The notes below the pieces were generated by a model. That model ran no database searches, was not told the DNA's origin, and saw only the letters and a list, made by a program, of their open reading frames with translations. Position numbers and translations under genes: made by a program. DNA of 58,071 nucleotides, taken from positions 1 to 58,071 of the forward strand of contig CAISYZ010000058.1 in assembly GCA_903889895.1 (NCBI GenBank), written 5' to 3'. Of the stretch, positions 26,352 through 36,195 are shown piece after piece (position 1 is the first letter of the stretch; every line of letters begins with the position of its first letter). This DNA is from an uncultured Verrucomicrobia subdivision 3 bacterium. GTDB lineage: Bacteria; Verrucomicrobiota; Verrucomicrobiia; Limisphaerales; UBA11358.

Positions 26352-28213
26352 AAAACATCAGCGCCGTTGATCTCGTCATCATCGTCCTTTACCTCGCTGG
26401 CATCGTCGGCGCAGGCGTGTGGGTCGGATTGAAAAAACGCAAGGGTGGCGAGGCCGGCAGCTATTTTCTCGCGGGCAACACGCTAAGCTGGTCGTCCATC
26501 GGGCTGGCGCTGTTCGCGACAAATATTTCCTGCCTGCATCTCGTCAGCCTCGCGCAGGCGGGCTACGATTCCGGCCTGCTCATGGGCAATTTTGAATGGC
26601 TCGCGGCTTACACGCTGATCGTGTTGAGCCTCTTCTTCGTGCCGTTTTACATGCGCGCCAAGGTCGCGACGCTGCCGGATTTTTTGGAAAAACGTTATTG
26701 CACCGAATGCCGCGACTGGCTGGCCGGGCTTTCGATGCTCACGGCAATCATCTTTAACATCGCCTTTCCGCTCTCGACCGGCTGGCTCGTGCTGCACGGC
26801 GTATTCGGCATTGATAAGTGGGTTTGCATTCTCACGCTGACGACACTAACGGCGATTTACACGATTCTCGGCGGTCTGTCGGCGGTCGTGCTGACGGAGA
26901 CAATTCAAGCCGTTATTTTGCTGACGGGTTCGATCATCATCACCGCGCTGGCCTACTCGAAAGCTGGCGGCTGGCACGGCATGACCGAACAGCTTCACGC
27001 CAGCGGCGAATCCATCAAGCTGACCATGCTGCGCTCGCCCGCCGACGAACCCGGCCTGCCGTGGTATGCGGTGCTGCTGGGCTATCCGGCGTTGAGCATC
27101 TGGTATTGGTGCGCCGACCAAACGATTGTGCAACGCGTCCTCGGCGCGAAGGACGAAAACCACGCGCGCACCGGACCGCTCTTTTGCGGCCTGATCAAAG
27201 TCTTTCCGGTGTTCGTGTTCATCCTCCCCGGACTGCTGTTTCTGACGATGATTCAAGGCGGCAAGCTCGACGGCCTCGCGCAGTTGCGTGTTCGCAGCGA
27301 ACAAACCATTTCCGCTTCCGCCAAACAATACCGACTGGAGTTGACCGGCAAAGCGCTCGGTGGACAGACGGAAAAAATCAGTTTCACCGACGGTCAATCG
27401 CCGCTCGACTTGACCAAGGAACTCGCCAACGACGGCAAGCCGCTCACGCTGATGACCGGCCTCGACGCGAAGAAACTCATTTTGCCACCGAACGTCACCG
27501 TGATGACGTCGAAGGAAACCTACGGCCTGATGATCAAAAACCTGATGCCCGTCGGCTTGTTCGGCGTGATGGCGGCGGCGCTGATGGCCGCGCTCATGGG
27601 CAACCTCGCCAGTGCGTCCAACTCCATCGCCACGCTGTTCAGCTATGATTTGTGGCGACGCTTCCGGCCGGCCACGCCGGAACATAAATTAGTTTTAATC
27701 GGCCGGCTCGCATCGCTCGCGGCGTTTCTGCTGGGCATCGGACTGGTGCCGTTGCTGGACAATTACAAAAGCATTTTCGCCGGCATCAACGACATCATCG
27801 CGCACATCGCGCCGCCGGTGTCGTGTGTGTTCGCCGTCGGCGTGTTCTGGCCGCGCGCGTCGGCGTTCAGCGCCAAGTGGACGATGTGGGTCGGCTCGCT
27901 CACCGGCGCGCTGGTCTTCACCGGCAAGACGCTGCACGTCTGGAAACCGGAGACGTTCGGCTGGATTCCCGGATTTATTTACCTGACGCCGTTCATGCTG
28001 ATGGCGTTTTATCTGCTCTGCTTCTGCATCGTGCTGCAAGTCTCGCTAACACTGCTGCGTCCGAAACTGGCAGCGGAAGACCCGCAGAGACTTTACTGGC
28101 CGCATCCGTTCGATGCGCTGAAATCGCCGGGCTGGCCGGGATTGGCGAACTACAAATTTCTCGCCGCGATGGTCTTCATCGCAATGTGCGTGCTCTATTA
28201 CCTGTTCCGCTGA
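26348..28213 (+). CDS. Sodium:solute symporter (SSS family), probable L-fucose importer
   Basis: A 621-residue integral membrane protein with about 14 predicted helices. SSS hallmarks include LAGNTLSWSSIGLALFATNIS near the N-terminus, and GYPALSIWYWCADQTIVQRVLGAK. Residues about 303-387 form a soluble insertion (from GGKLDGLAQ to SKETYG) not found in typical 500-550-residue symporters; it would face outside between helices. The ATGA overlap with the upstream fucosidase and the position amid sugar-catabolic genes point to uptake of the liberated sugar with Na+. Substrate L-fucose is inferred from context. Confidence 0.9.
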   Translation: MKNISAVDLVIIVLYLAGIVGAGVWVGLKKRKGGEAGSYFLAGNTLSWSSIGLALFATNISCLHLVSLAQAGYDSGLLMGNFEWLAAYTLIVLSLFFVPFYMRAKVATLPDFLEKRYCTECRDWLAGLSMLTAIIFNIAFPLSTGWLVLHGVFGIDKWVCILTLTTLTAIYTILGGLSAVVLTETIQAVILLTGSIIITALAYSKAGGWHGMTEQLHASGESIKLTMLRSPADEPGLPWYAVLLGYPALSIWYWCADQTIVQRVLGAKDENHARTGPLFCGLIKVFPVFVFILPGLLFLTMIQGGKLDGLAQLRVRSEQTISASAKQYRLELTGKALGGQTEKISFTDGQSPLDLTKELANDGKPLTLMTGLDAKKLILPPNVTVMTSKETYGLMIKNLMPVGLFGVMAAALMAALMGNLASASNSIATLFSYDLWRRFRPATPEHKLVLIGRLASLAAFLLGIGLVPLLDNYKSIFAGINDIIAHIAPPVSCVFAVGVFWPRASAFSAKWTMWVGSLTGALVFTGKTLHVWKPETFGWIPGFIYLTPFMLMAFYLLCFCIVLQVSLTLLRPKLAAEDPQRLYWPHPFDALKSPGWPGLANYKFLAAMVFIAMCVLYYLFR

Positions 28214-28231
28214 AACAAACCGCTCAAAGAA

Positions 28232-29743
28232 ATGACATTCGATATCAAAACAAAAACTGTTTTGGCCGCACTGGCCGCCATTACGGTCGCTGCCTTCTCC
28301 GGCCGCGCGGGTGAAGCCCCACTGGCTGAACAATTGAAGACCATTGACCAGACGATGGCCAATGGCCCATTTCAGCCGAACTGGGAATCGCTCAAGACGC
28401 ACCAAGACCCCGAGTGGTTTCGCAACGCGAAGTTCGGCATCTACACGCATTGGGGGCCGGTGACCGTCGGCGCGGAAGACGGGCCGGCCGGCGGCCAATG
28501 GTATGGCCACAGCATGTATGACACGAACAGTCCGACGTTCAAGTATCACCAGAAAAAATACGGCGGCCAGCACACCATCGGCTACAAGGACATGGTGCCG
28601 AAATTCACGGCGGAAAAATTCAATGCCGACGACTGGGCGGATTTGTTTGCCAAAGCCGGCGCGAAATTCGCCGGGCCGGTGGCCGTGCATCATGACAATT
28701 TCGCCATGTGGGATTCGCAGCTTACGCGCTGGAACAGCCTGAACATGGGGCCGCACCGCGACATCACCGGCGAACTGGAAAGAGCCATCCGCGCGCACGG
28801 GCTGAAATTCATCACCACATTTCATCACGGCTACGCGTGGCGCTATTTTGAGCCGGCGTTCAAATTCGACGCCGCCGATGGGCAAAACGCCGATCTTTAC
28901 ACCGAGGTTCATGCGCCCAAGGCGCCGGCTAGCCAGCATTTTCAGGACATGTGGCTGGCGATGGTGGACGAGGTGCTGCAAAAATATCAGCCCGATTTAA
29001 TCTGGTTTGATTTTGAATTTTTCGCGGTCATCCAACCGGACTACGAGAAAAAGCTTTTTGCCGACGCTTACGATTGGGCGGCGCAAAACAACCGCACCAT
29101 CGGCGTTTGCCAGAAATCGCGCGACATCCATAAATACACCAGCATCCTCGATTTCGAGCGCGGTCGCGAAGACAAAATCACGCCGTATCCTTGGCTGACC
29201 GATTCAGCCGCCGGTGAATGGTTCCACCAAAAATCCGCGCCTTACAAATCCATCAGCACGCTGGTGACCACGCTCGTGGACATCGTTTCAAAAAACGGCT
29301 GCCTGTTGCTCGATGTCGGTCCGGCGGCGGACGGCACGATTCCGCCCACCGCCCGCGAACGTCTGCGCGGCATGGGCGACTGGCTGCGCGTCAACGGCGA
29401 CGCGATTTACGGCACGCGCCCGTGGAAAATTTACGGCGAAGGCCCGACGAAACAGGCCAAGGCCGGCGGATTCAGCGAAAACGCCGACAAGCCGTTCACC
29501 GCGCAGGACATCCGGTTCACGACGAAAGGCGACGCGCTTTATGCGATTGCGCTGGGCGTGCCGCAAGCGAAATTGAAAATCAATTCGCTCGGCCTCGCCG
29601 CCGGAAAGATTGATTCCATCACCTTGCTCGGCAGCGATGCGAAGCTGGATTGGAAGCAGGACGCCGATGCGCTCACCATTCAGCCCGCTACGAAATGGCC
29701 GTGCCAGCACGCGGTTACTTTCAAAATTACGTTCCAAAAATAA
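28232..29743 (+). CDS. Secreted alpha-L-fucosidase, GH29 (second copy)
   Basis: A 503-residue protein with a signal peptide (VLAALAAITVAAFSGRAG). GH29 features: FGIYTHWGPVTVGAEDGPA, VAVHHDNFAMWDSQ and nucleophile D260 in DLIWFDFEFF. No discoidin domain follows; residues 400-503 are a short beta domain (DIRFTTKGDALYAIALG). Sequence is quite different from the first fucosidase and closer in layout to the third one at 47994, so the enzymes probably have different linkage or aglycone preferences. It starts 18 bp after the symporter gene. Confidence 0.92.
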   Translation: MTFDIKTKTVLAALAAITVAAFSGRAGEAPLAEQLKTIDQTMANGPFQPNWESLKTHQDPEWFRNAKFGIYTHWGPVTVGAEDGPAGGQWYGHSMYDTNSPTFKYHQKKYGGQHTIGYKDMVPKFTAEKFNADDWADLFAKAGAKFAGPVAVHHDNFAMWDSQLTRWNSLNMGPHRDITGELERAIRAHGLKFITTFHHGYAWRYFEPAFKFDAADGQNADLYTEVHAPKAPASQHFQDMWLAMVDEVLQKYQPDLIWFDFEFFAVIQPDYEKKLFADAYDWAAQNNRTIGVCQKSRDIHKYTSILDFERGREDKITPYPWLTDSAAGEWFHQKSAPYKSISTLVTTLVDIVSKNGCLLLDVGPAADGTIPPTARERLRGMGDWLRVNGDAIYGTRPWKIYGEGPTKQAKAGGFSENADKPFTAQDIRFTTKGDALYAIALGVPQAKLKINSLGLAAGKIDSITLLGSDAKLDWKQDADALTIQPATKWPCQHAVTFKITFQK

Positions 29744-29759
29744 CCAACCAAAACACGCC

Positions 29760-30176
29760 ATGAAAAAACTTCTGAACTGCACCTTGCCGCTGCTGGCGCT
29801 GATCGTTTTGTCCGGCTGCGCCACCACGCAACCGCACATCACGCGCTACGCCTGGGTCACCGGACTGAAACCGGAAAAAATCGAGCGCTACGAATACCTC
29901 CACTCGCATCCGTGGCCGGCCATCAACAAGATGATCAAGGACTGCCACATTCAAAATTACTCAATTTACGAGCGCGAGATTGACGGTAAAACCTATCTTT
30001 TTTCGTATCTCGAATACACCGGCACCAATTTTGACACCGACATGAAATTAATGGCCGCTGATCCCGAAACACAGCGCTGGTGGAAGGAAACCGATCCGTG
30101 CCAGCAGCCGCTGCCTGATGCGGCGGCGAAGGGAAAAATCTGGAGCGACGCCAAGGAAGTTTTCCATCTCCAATGA
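29760..30176 (+). CDS. Lipoprotein L-rhamnose/L-fucose mutarotase (RhaM-like)
   Basis: A 138-residue protein. The lipobox LSGC after a hydrophobic segment (LLALIVLSGC) predicts lipidation and export. The mature part is a full RhaM/DUF718 mutarotase: RYEYLHSHPWPAI with the catalytic His, YLFSYLEYTG, and the C-terminal WWKETDPCQQPLPDA. Such enzymes interconvert alpha and beta anomers of 6-deoxyhexoses and are normally cytoplasmic, so the lipoprotein form is unusual. It would act on fucose as it is released by the GH29 enzymes and before import. Its stop overlaps the next start by 4 bp (ATGA). Confidence 0.86.
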   Translation: MKKLLNCTLPLLALIVLSGCATTQPHITRYAWVTGLKPEKIERYEYLHSHPWPAINKMIKDCHIQNYSIYEREIDGKTYLFSYLEYTGTNFDTDMKLMAADPETQRWWKETDPCQQPLPDAAAKGKIWSDAKEVFHLQ

Positions 30177-33100
30177 AACCAGTCCAAAAATTCCAATTCG
30201 TATGCGCACTGACGACGATGCTCGCCGCTAAAGTAGTTTTCGCGGAAACCAATTCGCCGATCCAGCCGCAAGCCGACGGCGTGTTGCAGCTCGACGCCCG
30301 CGCCGCGACCATTTACGGCAAGGCGGCGAAGTTTTTTGAAGGCAAGCCTGATTTTATCGGCGCTTGGACTGACGCTGCCGATTATCTTTCATGGCCGGTT
30401 TCTTTTAGTGCACCGGGCGTCTATGTTGTTGAACTCAATTATGCCTGCGCGCCCGGTTCAGACCGCACCCTGTTTGAAATCGAGGCCGGCGGGCAGTCCA
30501 CCGTTTCACGCATCATGGACGACACGGGTTCGTGGTATGATTACGAAGTTTTTAATCTCGGCGAATTTCGCGTGAACAACGCCGCGCCGCAGACGCTGAC
30601 GCTCAAGCCCAGACAAAAACCCGGGCAAGCGGTAATGAATCTGGCTTGGTTACGGTTCATTCCGGCGAACGATTATTCAAATTATCTCGCGCGCACCGCC
30701 GCCGAGCATCGCCAGACCAAACAGGTCGGTTTGCCAGCGCAGGTTTTTGTCGTGCCAAATTTTCATCCGGCCAGTTGCGGCTGGCTCGCGAACTGGTCGG
30801 TGGAGCGGAATTACTGCGCCAATTCCTATCTCAACCACCTCGACCGAGTGCGCGATGACGCGAATTACGGCTACGCGCAATCCGAGTGCAACAACCTGAT
30901 CGCGATCCACAATTTCCAGCCCGAACGTTTTGCCGAATTGCAACAACGCGTGAAAGAAGGCCGCGTGGAACTGGTGAACGCCTTTTTTCTCGAACCAACA
31001 ATCAATCTTTCCGGCGGTGAAGCTCTGGCAAAAATGGGCATTGAAGGTTTGCGCTGGCAGCAGTCGGTGATGGGCGTGCGCCCGCGCTACTGCTGGGCGA
31101 TTGACGTGTGTGGCACGCACGCGCAGATGCCGCAGCTCTGCGATTTGCTCGGGCTCGACGCGCTGATTTACACGCGCTGCAATCGCGCCGGCAAAGCCGT
31201 GTTCTGGTCGGAGTCGCCGGACGGCTCGCGCATTTTGACGATTGTGCCCGGACATTATTCCGAAAACCTCGGCGGCACTTACGCCGCCAAGCAGCCGCTG
31301 ACCGAAAGCCAGTTGCTGAACGCGGCCAAGGCAATTTCCAACAAGCTGCCGGTGACGCCAACGAGCGCACCAGTTTTAATTCTTGGCGGCAACGGCGATT
31401 ACGCCCTTGCGCCGGCGCGCAAAGAAAATCCGACTGAATTTTTGGAAGCATGGAAAAAATTTCGTCCCGACTGCGAAATTCATTACGGCGGTCTCTCGGC
31501 TTACGTGGACGCGCTGCTGCCGGGCATCCAGTCCGGCAAAATTAAGATTCCCACTGTCCGCACCGGCACAGGCTTTACGTTTGATTCGTTCTGGATCGAA
31601 AATCCCCGCGTGAAGGAATGGTATCGCCGCGACGAGCACGCGCTCCAGTCCGCCGAAATGCTCGCCACGATCGCGAGCCTCAAGAGCGGCTTCGCGTATC
31701 CGGTCGAGCCGCTGTATCACGCCTGGCTGCAAATTCTGCTGAACATGGATCGCAACACGCTTTGGGGCAGCGCGGGTGGCATGGTCTTTGAGAGTGCCAC
31801 GTCGTGGGATGTGCAAGACCGTTTCACCTGGGTGCAGAATCAAAGCGCTGAAACCCTCAAGACCGCCGCCCAAAAACTGGCGGGCGACGGCAGCGGGATA
31901 CTGCTTTTCAATCCCGCCAACTGGCAGCGGACTGATCCGCTGCGATTGAAACTGACCGCGGACACGACCATTGCCGGCGCGAAATGCGAAGCGGCGGGCG
32001 ATGGCACGACTTTTTGCCAATTGGAAGTTCCCGCGACGGGTATCGTCGGCGAGAAGTTGAAATCGTCTCCGCCTCCCGCGCCAAAATCCATCACGCTGCC
32101 AGCGACCATTAAGACAAAATTCTATTCCGCGAAAATGGATCCCATCACCGGCGCGCTGGTGAGTTTGAAAACCAAATCCGGCCGCGAAATGCTTGGCGGG
32201 CCGGCGAACGTGGTCGTCGCCGAAAAATATTCCGGTTACGGTGATCCCGGCGATTTTGTGAATCCGCGTCCGAAACGCCAGCGCCTCGCCACTTCGAGCG
32301 ATTTTAAAACGACGCTGGCTGTCACCGAAGGTCCGCTGGCCGTCACGGTGACCGCCACGGAAGAATTTCTCGGCGGCGGCGCACTGAAGCGGGTTACGCG
32401 ATTTTTCAAAAATTCTCCGCGCATCGAATTTGAAACGGAGCTGAACGACATTCCCAACAAAACCGTGGTTGTTGCTGAATTTCCGCTGGCACAGACACCG
32501 ACGGAAATCCGGCGCGGCATTCCCTTTGGATTTTCGCGCGACGACGGTTTGATTTCTGGCATCGTCCCGGCCATCCGCTGGACCGATTATTCCTCGCCGA
32601 GTCAGGGCGGCCTAGCTTTGCTGGATCGCGGCGTGCCCGGTCGAGAAATTGACGGAAGCACGCCGGTGATTTACCTGCTCAATGCCACGGACAAATACTA
32701 CGGCTACACCAATGCCTGGCTCAGTGGCAAAGGCAAGCACAGCTTCCAATACGCGCTCGTGGCTCACGATGCTGACTGGAACGCGGCGCGCGTCCCGCAA
32801 ATGGCTTGGGAATACAATTCACCCGTCATCATCGCCACGAATTGCCAGCCGACCACGCCGCAGTCATTTGTGCAAACTTCGGACAACGTGATTGTCGAAG
32901 CGATGCGCCGAGACGGAGTGGACATTGAATTGCGTCTCGTCGAAGCCTTCGGGCTGGCGGGCGAAGCGGAAGTGAAATTGAATCTGCCGCATATGAGCGC
33001 GACGCTCACGGATTTGACCGGTGGCCACGCGCAACAACTGAAGGGCGAGCCGGATTGCAAATTCCCGGTGAAACCTCAGCAGATTATCACGCTGCGTTTC

Positions 33101-33229
33101 CAGACCGCAACGCCCGTGGCGGAAATCCAGCCGCTGATGAAATGGGATGAACTGGTTCCGCCGGCGAAGTTGCCCGCGTTGCGAGAATACCTGCCGAATG
33201 TCAAAGGCCATCCGCCGCGCGGCTCTTAA
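30173..33229 (+). CDS. Secreted GH38-like protein with degenerate zinc site
   Basis: A 1018-residue protein with a signal peptide (about residues 1-25). Residues 35-165 look like a carbohydrate-binding beta-sandwich (YLSWPVSFSAPGVYVVELNYAC). Residues about 185-500 resemble the GH38 alpha-mannosidase barrel: GRVELVNAFFLEPTINLSGGE, then GVRPRYCWAIDVCGTHAQMP, where the Asp of WAID corresponds to the nucleophile. The N-terminal zinc motif, normally H-x-H-x-D-x-x-W, reads FHPASCGW, lacking one His and the Asp. Residues 560-1018 are the mannosidase-type beta domains. Either a divergent subfamily with altered specificity or a non-classical metal site; mannosidase activity is not assured. Confidence 0.68.
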   Translation: MKPVQKFQFVCALTTMLAAKVVFAETNSPIQPQADGVLQLDARAATIYGKAAKFFEGKPDFIGAWTDAADYLSWPVSFSAPGVYVVELNYACAPGSDRTLFEIEAGGQSTVSRIMDDTGSWYDYEVFNLGEFRVNNAAPQTLTLKPRQKPGQAVMNLAWLRFIPANDYSNYLARTAAEHRQTKQVGLPAQVFVVPNFHPASCGWLANWSVERNYCANSYLNHLDRVRDDANYGYAQSECNNLIAIHNFQPERFAELQQRVKEGRVELVNAFFLEPTINLSGGEALAKMGIEGLRWQQSVMGVRPRYCWAIDVCGTHAQMPQLCDLLGLDALIYTRCNRAGKAVFWSESPDGSRILTIVPGHYSENLGGTYAAKQPLTESQLLNAAKAISNKLPVTPTSAPVLILGGNGDYALAPARKENPTEFLEAWKKFRPDCEIHYGGLSAYVDALLPGIQSGKIKIPTVRTGTGFTFDSFWIENPRVKEWYRRDEHALQSAEMLATIASLKSGFAYPVEPLYHAWLQILLNMDRNTLWGSAGGMVFESATSWDVQDRFTWVQNQSAETLKTAAQKLAGDGSGILLFNPANWQRTDPLRLKLTADTTIAGAKCEAAGDGTTFCQLEVPATGIVGEKLKSSPPPAPKSITLPATIKTKFYSAKMDPITGALVSLKTKSGREMLGGPANVVVAEKYSGYGDPGDFVNPRPKRQRLATSSDFKTTLAVTEGPLAVTVTATEEFLGGGALKRVTRFFKNSPRIEFETELNDIPNKTVVVAEFPLAQTPTEIRRGIPFGFSRDDGLISGIVPAIRWTDYSSPSQGGLALLDRGVPGREIDGSTPVIYLLNATDKYYGYTNAWLSGKGKHSFQYALVAHDADWNAARVPQMAWEYNSPVIIATNCQPTTPQSFVQTSDNVIVEAMRRDGVDIELRLVEAFGLAGEAEVKLNLPHMSATLTDLTGGHAQQLKGEPDCKFPVKPQQIITLRFQTATPVAEIQPLMKWDELVPPAKLPALREYLPNVKGHPPRGS

Positions 33230-33239
33230 AACTTGAAGC

Positions 33240-34262
33240 ATGGATAAAATGAAATCGCTTGTTTTGCAACAACCCGGCGCGCTTGCCTGGACGAATGTCG
33301 CCGAGCCAACGCCCGCTGCCGGCGAAACGCTGGTGCGCGTGCGCCGCTGCGGCGTGTGCGGCACGGACATCCACGCGCTCGCCGGCAAGCAGCCGTTCTT
33401 CAGTTATCCGCGCCGGCTCGGGCACGAGTTGTGTGTGGAAATTATTTCGGTGCCCGCCGGCAGCGGCCTGCGCACGGGCGATTTGTGTGCGGTTGAAGCC
33501 TATTATTTTTGCCGCGAATGTCCGGCGTGCCGCGCTGGAAAAACCAACTGCTGTAAAAACCTGAAAGTTCTCGGTGTCCACATTGACGGCGGCCACGCGC
33601 CGCTGATGGCCGTGCCGACGGACAAACTCCATCGCGCGAGTTCGCTGACGCCGGAACAAATTGCGCTGGTCGAGCCGCTCGTCATCGGCGCGCACGGCGT
33701 GGAACGCGCGGCTCCCAAAAAAGATGAGCCGGTCGTGATTGTCGGCATGGGGCCAATCGGTTTGGCGGCCGCGATTTTCGCCAAAGCCGCTGGAGCCAAT
33801 CTGGTCTGTGTGGATGTGCAACCGGAGCGCCTGAACTTTGCCTGCAAAAAAATGCAGCTCGGCCAAGCCATTCCGGCGGACGCCGGTTTGGCGGAAAATC
33901 TCCAGAAACATTTTGGCCAGTTGCCGTCAGTGGTGATTGACGCCACCGGCAATCCGGCTTCGATGCGCGGGGCGTTCCAACTCGCCGAGCATGGCGGACG
34001 CATCGTGTTTCTCGGTTTATTCATTGGCGAACTGACTTTTGATGATCCGAATTTTCATCGCCGCGAACTGACATTGATGGCGAGCCGTGCGGGTTTGACG
34101 GGCACGTTCCGCGAAGTCATCCGCCTGATGGAAGCTCAACAAGTTGACGTGCTACCGCTCATTACGCATCGCTTTAATTTTGCCGAGACGGCGGAGCGGC
34201 TACCGCAAATTCACCGCGAAACCGGACTCGTCAAAGCCATGATTGATTTCGACAACTTTTAA
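33240..34262 (+). CDS. Zinc-dependent medium-chain dehydrogenase (MDR)
   Basis: A 340-residue protein of standard length. Catalytic zinc ligands are in GVCGTDIHALAG and RLGHELC. The structural zinc lobe has four Cys in CRECPACRAGKTNCC. A Rossmann motif is at VVIVGMGPIGLAAAI with an acidic residue ending the second strand (VCVDVQ), indicating NAD preference. In a 6-deoxyhexose pathway it could oxidise L-fucose to its lactone, oxidise a downstream hydroxyl, or reduce lactaldehyde; the sequence does not decide. It starts 10 bp after the GH38-like gene. Confidence 0.87.
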   Translation: MDKMKSLVLQQPGALAWTNVAEPTPAAGETLVRVRRCGVCGTDIHALAGKQPFFSYPRRLGHELCVEIISVPAGSGLRTGDLCAVEAYYFCRECPACRAGKTNCCKNLKVLGVHIDGGHAPLMAVPTDKLHRASSLTPEQIALVEPLVIGAHGVERAAPKKDEPVVIVGMGPIGLAAAIFAKAAGANLVCVDVQPERLNFACKKMQLGQAIPADAGLAENLQKHFGQLPSVVIDATGNPASMRGAFQLAEHGGRIVFLGLFIGELTFDDPNFHRRELTLMASRAGLTGTFREVIRLMEAQQVDVLPLITHRFNFAETAERLPQIHRETGLVKAMIDFDNF

Positions 34263-34280
34263 CCAACCAATATTACCAAT

Positions 34281-35393
34281 ATGAAAATCACCAAACTTGA
34301 ACCCATCATCCTGCACGCGCCGGTCACGCGCGGTGGCATCGCCGACAGCACGCACAAACTTTCGCACTGGGGCGCGCCCGGCGTCGCCATCCACACGGAC
34401 ACCCGCCAAATCGGTTACGGATTTTCCGGCACGCACGCGCATTTGCCGACCGACCGGCTGATTGTGGATTGTATCATCCACAGCTTCGGCCCGTTGTTGC
34501 TCGGCGAAGATCCGCGCGAAGTCTTGGCGCTCTGGGAAAAATTGCACAAGCAGGCGGAAATTTACTGGGTCGGCCGCGCTGGCATCACACATCTCGCGCT
34601 CGGTGCGATTGACATCGCGCTTTGGGATTTGAAGGCGAAGGACGCCGGCGTGCCGCTGTGGAAATTGCTCGGCGGCTCTGCCAAGAAAAAAGTCGAAGCC
34701 TACAACACCGACGGCGGCTGGCTGAACTGGCCGCTGAAAACCGTCGTGTCCGACTGCAAGCGGCTCGTGGAAAAAGAAGGCTACCGCGCGGTAAAACTCA
34801 AAGTCGGCGGGCCGAATCCGCGCGAGGATTTGCGCCGCGTCGAGGCCGTGCGCAAGGCACTCGGGCCGGACATCCGCATCATGACTGATGCAAATGGCAA
34901 ATGGACTTTGCCGCAGGCGATGCAAACCGCCGGACGCCTGAAAGATTTCGACATCGCGTGGATCGAGGAACCGATTTATTTCGACGACGTCGAAGGCCAT
35001 CGCCGGTTGGCCGAGGCGATTGAAACGCCGATTGCGTTGGGCGAACAGCTTTATACCGCGCAGCATTTCCGCGATTTCATCCACGCCGGCGCGGTGCATT
35101 ACGTCCAACCGGATGTCGTGCGGCTCGCGGGCATCACGGAATTCTGGCAGGTCGCGGACATGGCGCGCTGTTACAGCCTGCCGGTCGTGCCGCACGTCGG
35201 CGACATGTGCCAGGTGCATCAGCATCTTTGCTTCGCGCATCCGGCGTGTTCGCTGCTCGAATACATTCCGTGGCTGCGCGACTGGATGGAAACGCCGGCG
35301 AAAATCGTGGACGGCTTTTACGTCGCGCCCGAAACGCCCGGTGCCGGCATGACGCCAAGCAAGAAGGCGCTCAAGACAATCAACAAAGCGTGA
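34281..35393 (+). CDS. Enolase-superfamily sugar-acid dehydratase (probable L-fuconate dehydratase)
   Basis: A 370-residue protein of the mandelate racemase/muconate lactonizing group. The KxK catalytic motif is in AVKLKVGG. Metal ligands are the Asp of MTDANGKW, the Glu of WIEEPIYF and the Glu of ALGEQL. The His of the His-Asp dyad is in VVPHVGD. These enzymes remove water from an acid sugar to give a 2-keto-3-deoxy acid. Neighbouring lactonase and DapA-type aldolase genes and the fucosidases make L-fuconate the likely substrate, but galactonate or rhamnonate specificity cannot be excluded. No signal peptide, so cytoplasmic. Confidence 0.88.
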   Translation: MKITKLEPIILHAPVTRGGIADSTHKLSHWGAPGVAIHTDTRQIGYGFSGTHAHLPTDRLIVDCIIHSFGPLLLGEDPREVLALWEKLHKQAEIYWVGRAGITHLALGAIDIALWDLKAKDAGVPLWKLLGGSAKKKVEAYNTDGGWLNWPLKTVVSDCKRLVEKEGYRAVKLKVGGPNPREDLRRVEAVRKALGPDIRIMTDANGKWTLPQAMQTAGRLKDFDIAWIEEPIYFDDVEGHRRLAEAIETPIALGEQLYTAQHFRDFIHAGAVHYVQPDVVRLAGITEFWQVADMARCYSLPVVPHVGDMCQVHQHLCFAHPACSLLEYIPWLRDWMETPAKIVDGFYVAPETPGAGMTPSKKALKTINKA

Positions 35394-35401
35394 ACTCCAC
35401 G

Positions 35402-36169
35402 ATGAATTTAGAAATTCCATTTCGCCTCGAAGGTGAAACCGCCTTGATTACGGGCGGCGGCACCGGCATCGGCCTGGGCATCGCGCGCTGCATGGTCAAA
35501 GCTGGCGCACGGGTTGTGCTGGTTGGCCGGCGCGAAAACGAACTGGCTTCTGCCTGCGCGGAACTAGGAGCAAACACATCGTTCCTTGCGCAAGACGTGA
35601 CACGTTTTGACGAAATGCCGGCTTTGGTCCAGCGCGCAGAAAAATCGGCGGGCAGTCCGATTTCCATTCTCGTCAACAACGCGGGCGTGCACTTGAAAAA
35701 ATTTGCCGTGGACGTCACGCCAGAAGAATTTCAAACCGTCTTCAGCACGCACGTCCTCGCGGCGCACGCGCTGACGCGGGCGCTGATTCCCGGCATGGGC
35801 GCGCGCGGGCGCGGCTCGGTGCTGTTCACTTCTTCAATGGCGGCGTTCATGGGCGTGCCGCAGGTCATGGCTTACGCCGCCGCGAAGAGCGCGTATTTCG
35901 GCATGGTTTCCACGCTCTCGGCGGAACTCGCTTCGAAAGGCGTGCGTGTCAACGCCATTGCGCCCGGCTGGATTTTCAGCGAGATGTCGCGCAAAGCGCT
36001 CGACAATGATCCGACGCGCAAAGCAAAAGTTCTTTCGCGCATTCAAATGGGCCGCATGGGCCAGCCGGAAGATGTCGGCTGGGCGGCGGTTTATCTTTGC
36101 TCGCCAGCAGCGAACTATGTGACCGGTGTCACGTTGCCGGTGGACGGCGGCGCGGCGGTCGGATTTTGA
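35402..36169 (+). CDS. Short-chain dehydrogenase/reductase (gluconate 5-dehydrogenase-like)
   Basis: A 255-residue classical SDR. Cofactor loop TGGGTGIG at residues 17-24, NNAG motif (ILVNNAG), catalytic Ser in LFTSSMAAF and YxxxK in YAAAK. The Arg at the end of the second strand (VGRREN) suggests NADP or dual cofactor use. I start at [11 protein letters not shown], 8 bp after the dehydratase stop; an earlier in-frame codon would overlap the dehydratase extensively. Likely a sugar or sugar-acid dehydrogenase in the same pathway. Confidence 0.88.
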   Translation: MNLEIPFRLEGETALITGGGTGIGLGIARCMVKAGARVVLVGRRENELASACAELGANTSFLAQDVTRFDEMPALVQRAEKSAGSPISILVNNAGVHLKKFAVDVTPEEFQTVFSTHVLAAHALTRALIPGMGARGRGSVLFTSSMAAFMGVPQVMAYAAAKSAYFGMVSTLSAELASKGVRVNAIAPGWIFSEMSRKALDNDPTRKAKVLSRIQMGRMGQPEDVGWAAVYLCSPAANYVTGVTLPVDGGAAVGF

Positions 36170-36195
36170 TTTAAAAAATTCAAGACAGGAAAAAT

